From Biomaibacter acetigenes (GTDB lineage Bacteria; Bacillota; Thermosediminibacteria; Thermosediminibacterales; Tepidanaerobacteraceae), in NCBI RefSeq assembly GCF_003691585.1, contig NZ_CP033169.1:2790001-2854000 (forward strand): a stretch of DNA of 64,000 nt, read 5' to 3'. Made by a program: the position numbers and the translations under genes. The notes under the pieces are model-generated. The model searched no databases. It was not told the origin of the DNA and worked only from the letters and a program-made list of their open reading frames with translations. Shown in pieces: positions 63,992 through 64,000 of this stretch; the first letter of the stretch is position 1; every line of letters starts with the position of its first letter.

Positions 63992-64000
63992 AAAGATAAG

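Overview
The window looks like a chromosomal piece of a thermophilic, anaerobic, endospore-forming clostridium (Thermoanaerobacterales/Thermosediminibacterales type). This rests on a secondary-alcohol dehydrogenase of the Thermoanaerobacter brockii kind, an A-type flavodiiron protein, an NfnAB pair, activator-dependent 2-hydroxyacyl-CoA dehydratase-like genes, spore photoproduct lyase, an H-type SASP, and a Ku/LigD-Pol/ligase repair set. The genus is inferred.

Layout. 1-2.6 kb: a truncated DUF4846 gene and an ECF sigma/anti-sigma pair. 2.7-7.0 kb: a run of frameshifted or truncated secreted and membrane genes on the minus strand. 7.2-13.8 kb: an AT-rich accessory island with an agr-type peptide signalling locus. 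It holds a GHKL kinase, a LytTR regulator, a deleted agrB, a separate membrane sensor, two AgrD-like peptide genes and two copies of a conserved promoter block with AgrA-like direct repeats. It also holds a c-di-GMP-I-like riboswitch in front of a broken sigma/holin pair. 14-21.5 kb: FAD reductase, NHEJ genes, purK-purE and a flavodiiron protein. 21.5-26 kb: a TetR-controlled HlyD/ABC exporter and an MtnX-like phosphatase. 26-32 kb: a dehydratase/activase trio and NfnAB. 32-38 kb: a P-loop/Asp23 protein, a GH18 protein, tRNA-Arg, alcohol dehydrogenase, lgt, a thioesterase, sspH and a thiamine-binding protein. 38-47.5 kb: OPT transporter, PqqD-like/PepV, band-7/NfeD, an AAA/PD-(D/E)XK protein and a second sigma/regulator pair. 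47.7-53.2 kb: two transcription units, each behind a ydaO-type c-di-AMP riboswitch and terminator: an opine-dehydrogenase-like gene with a B12-binding enzyme, and asnB-ogt. 53.3-60.5 kb: splB and a SAM-riboswitch-controlled metY-metX-metF-metH operon. 60.6-64 kb: toxin-antitoxin remnants, a MarR regulator, a deleted arsM, and an IS1634-type element flanked by a 56-bp direct repeat.

How genes work together. The methionine operon goes from O-acetylhomoserine to homocysteine (MetX, MetY) and then to methionine with methyl groups from MetF and MetH. NfnAB balances NADH, ferredoxin and NADPH for the dehydrogenase and biosynthetic enzymes. Ku, LigD-Pol and the ligase form a bacterial NHEJ set that fits spore DNA repair with SplB. 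The two c-di-AMP riboswitches suggest that the opine-type/B12 enzymes and asparagine synthesis respond to osmotic or cell-wall signals.

Caution: several otherwise well-conserved genes (OPT transporter, band-7 protein, CPBP protease and others) are broken by a single base in a homopolymer run, so some pseudogene calls may be sequencing errors. Clear deletions (agrB, arsM, sigma/holin) are not explained that way.
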